The position numbers and the translations under genes were made by a program. A stretch of 5,329 nucleotides of DNA, taken from contig JASHXO010000200.1 of the NCBI GenBank assembly GCA_030043495.1, positions 1-5,329 on the forward strand, given 5' to 3'. This DNA comes from Candidatus Rhabdochlamydia sp. (lineage in GTDB: Bacteria > Chlamydiota > Chlamydiia > Chlamydiales > Rhabdochlamydiaceae). Position 1 is the first letter of the stretch; the number at the start of each line of letters is the position of its first letter. Below are positions 5,172 through 5,329 of the stretch, in pieces. Below the pieces are notes generated by a model that was not told the origin of the DNA, ran no database searches, and saw only the letters and a program-made list of their open reading frames with translations.

Positions 5172-5329
5172 TCAACCATTGGTCTCCTGCTTGCCAAACT
5201 TGTAAGTACCTGCAAAAATAGCTGCTGCTGCTGCGGCACCTCCCGAAACCCCTCCTATAATCGTTCCAAGTCCCGGACAAACTAGAGTACCCACCACCAT
5301 GCCGGCCAAGACACCACCAATAATCGCAA
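5172..5329 (-). CDS. C-terminal part of a glycine-zipper-like membrane protein (runs off right edge)
   Basis: The minus strand is open from the right edge to a TGA at 5172-5174, giving the last 51 residues of a protein whose start lies outside. The sequence is dominated by small and hydrophobic residues: IIGGVLAGMVVGTLVCPGLG, then TIIGGVSGG, six alanines and IFAGTYKFGKQETNG. Regularly spaced Gly in G-x-x-x-G patterns resembles glycine-zipper membrane or lipoprotein domains, which pack helices in membranes. I cannot name the gene. The polyalanine is coded by a GCA-GCA-GCA-GCA run (5222-5233), which can be length-variable. The frame converges on the Inc-like gene with only 6 bp between the two stop codons and no terminator between them. 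Real coding is likely from its composition but unproven in so short a piece. Confidence 0.6.
   Translation of the reverse strand, partial: AIIGGVLAGMVVGTLVCPGLGTIIGGVSGGAAAAAAIFAGTYKFGKQETNG

Overview
The window reads as chromosome from a member of the Chlamydiae, most likely an amoeba-associated or other 'environmental' lineage (Parachlamydia, Protochlamydia, Waddlia or Simkania type) rather than Chlamydia itself. The main reason is gene order. On the minus strand, in transcription order, it carries infA, tRNA-Thr(GGU), tuf, tRNA-Trp(CCA), secE and the start of nusG, which is the arrangement I know from chlamydial genomes. The proteins downstream of the infA/sufE divergence do not match any Chlamydia protein I recognise. 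The lineage is inferred from synteny and protein character; no database was searched.

Left part (1-2346, minus strand): a translation and secretion gene block. infA (IF-1) is followed by a 214-bp spacer with a promoter candidate and a long, nearly perfect inverted repeat abutting tRNA-Thr. tuf follows (strong Shine-Dalgarno), then a short hairpin, tRNA-Trp, secE and the first 38 codons of nusG, which runs off the left edge.

Middle (2347-2806): a 460-bp divergent intergenic region between infA and a sufE-like gene. Its most striking content is a 162-bp element that is almost entirely one long imperfect hairpin. It has 14-bp perfect terminal inverted repeats and a TAA duplication at both ends, and looks like a MITE. 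It lies between the best plus-strand -10 box and the sufE start.

Right part (2807-5329): a SufE-family sulfur-acceptor gene, then a well-formed sigma-70-type promoter and two tandem paralogous genes of 301 and 294 codons. Both encode a Ser/Thr-rich N-terminus, a two-lobed hydrophobic segment and a long, mostly polar, probably helical C-terminal region with shared motifs. This is the layout of chlamydial inclusion membrane (Inc) proteins, so the pair are candidate type III-secreted inclusion membrane proteins of a family I cannot name. Converging on them, 6 bp away, is the 3' end of a glycine-zipper-like membrane protein gene that continues past the right edge.

The left block supplies translation factors and the SecYEG subunit SecE. 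SufE would feed sulfur to Fe-S cluster assembly. The right-hand pair is probably lineage-specific and host-facing.
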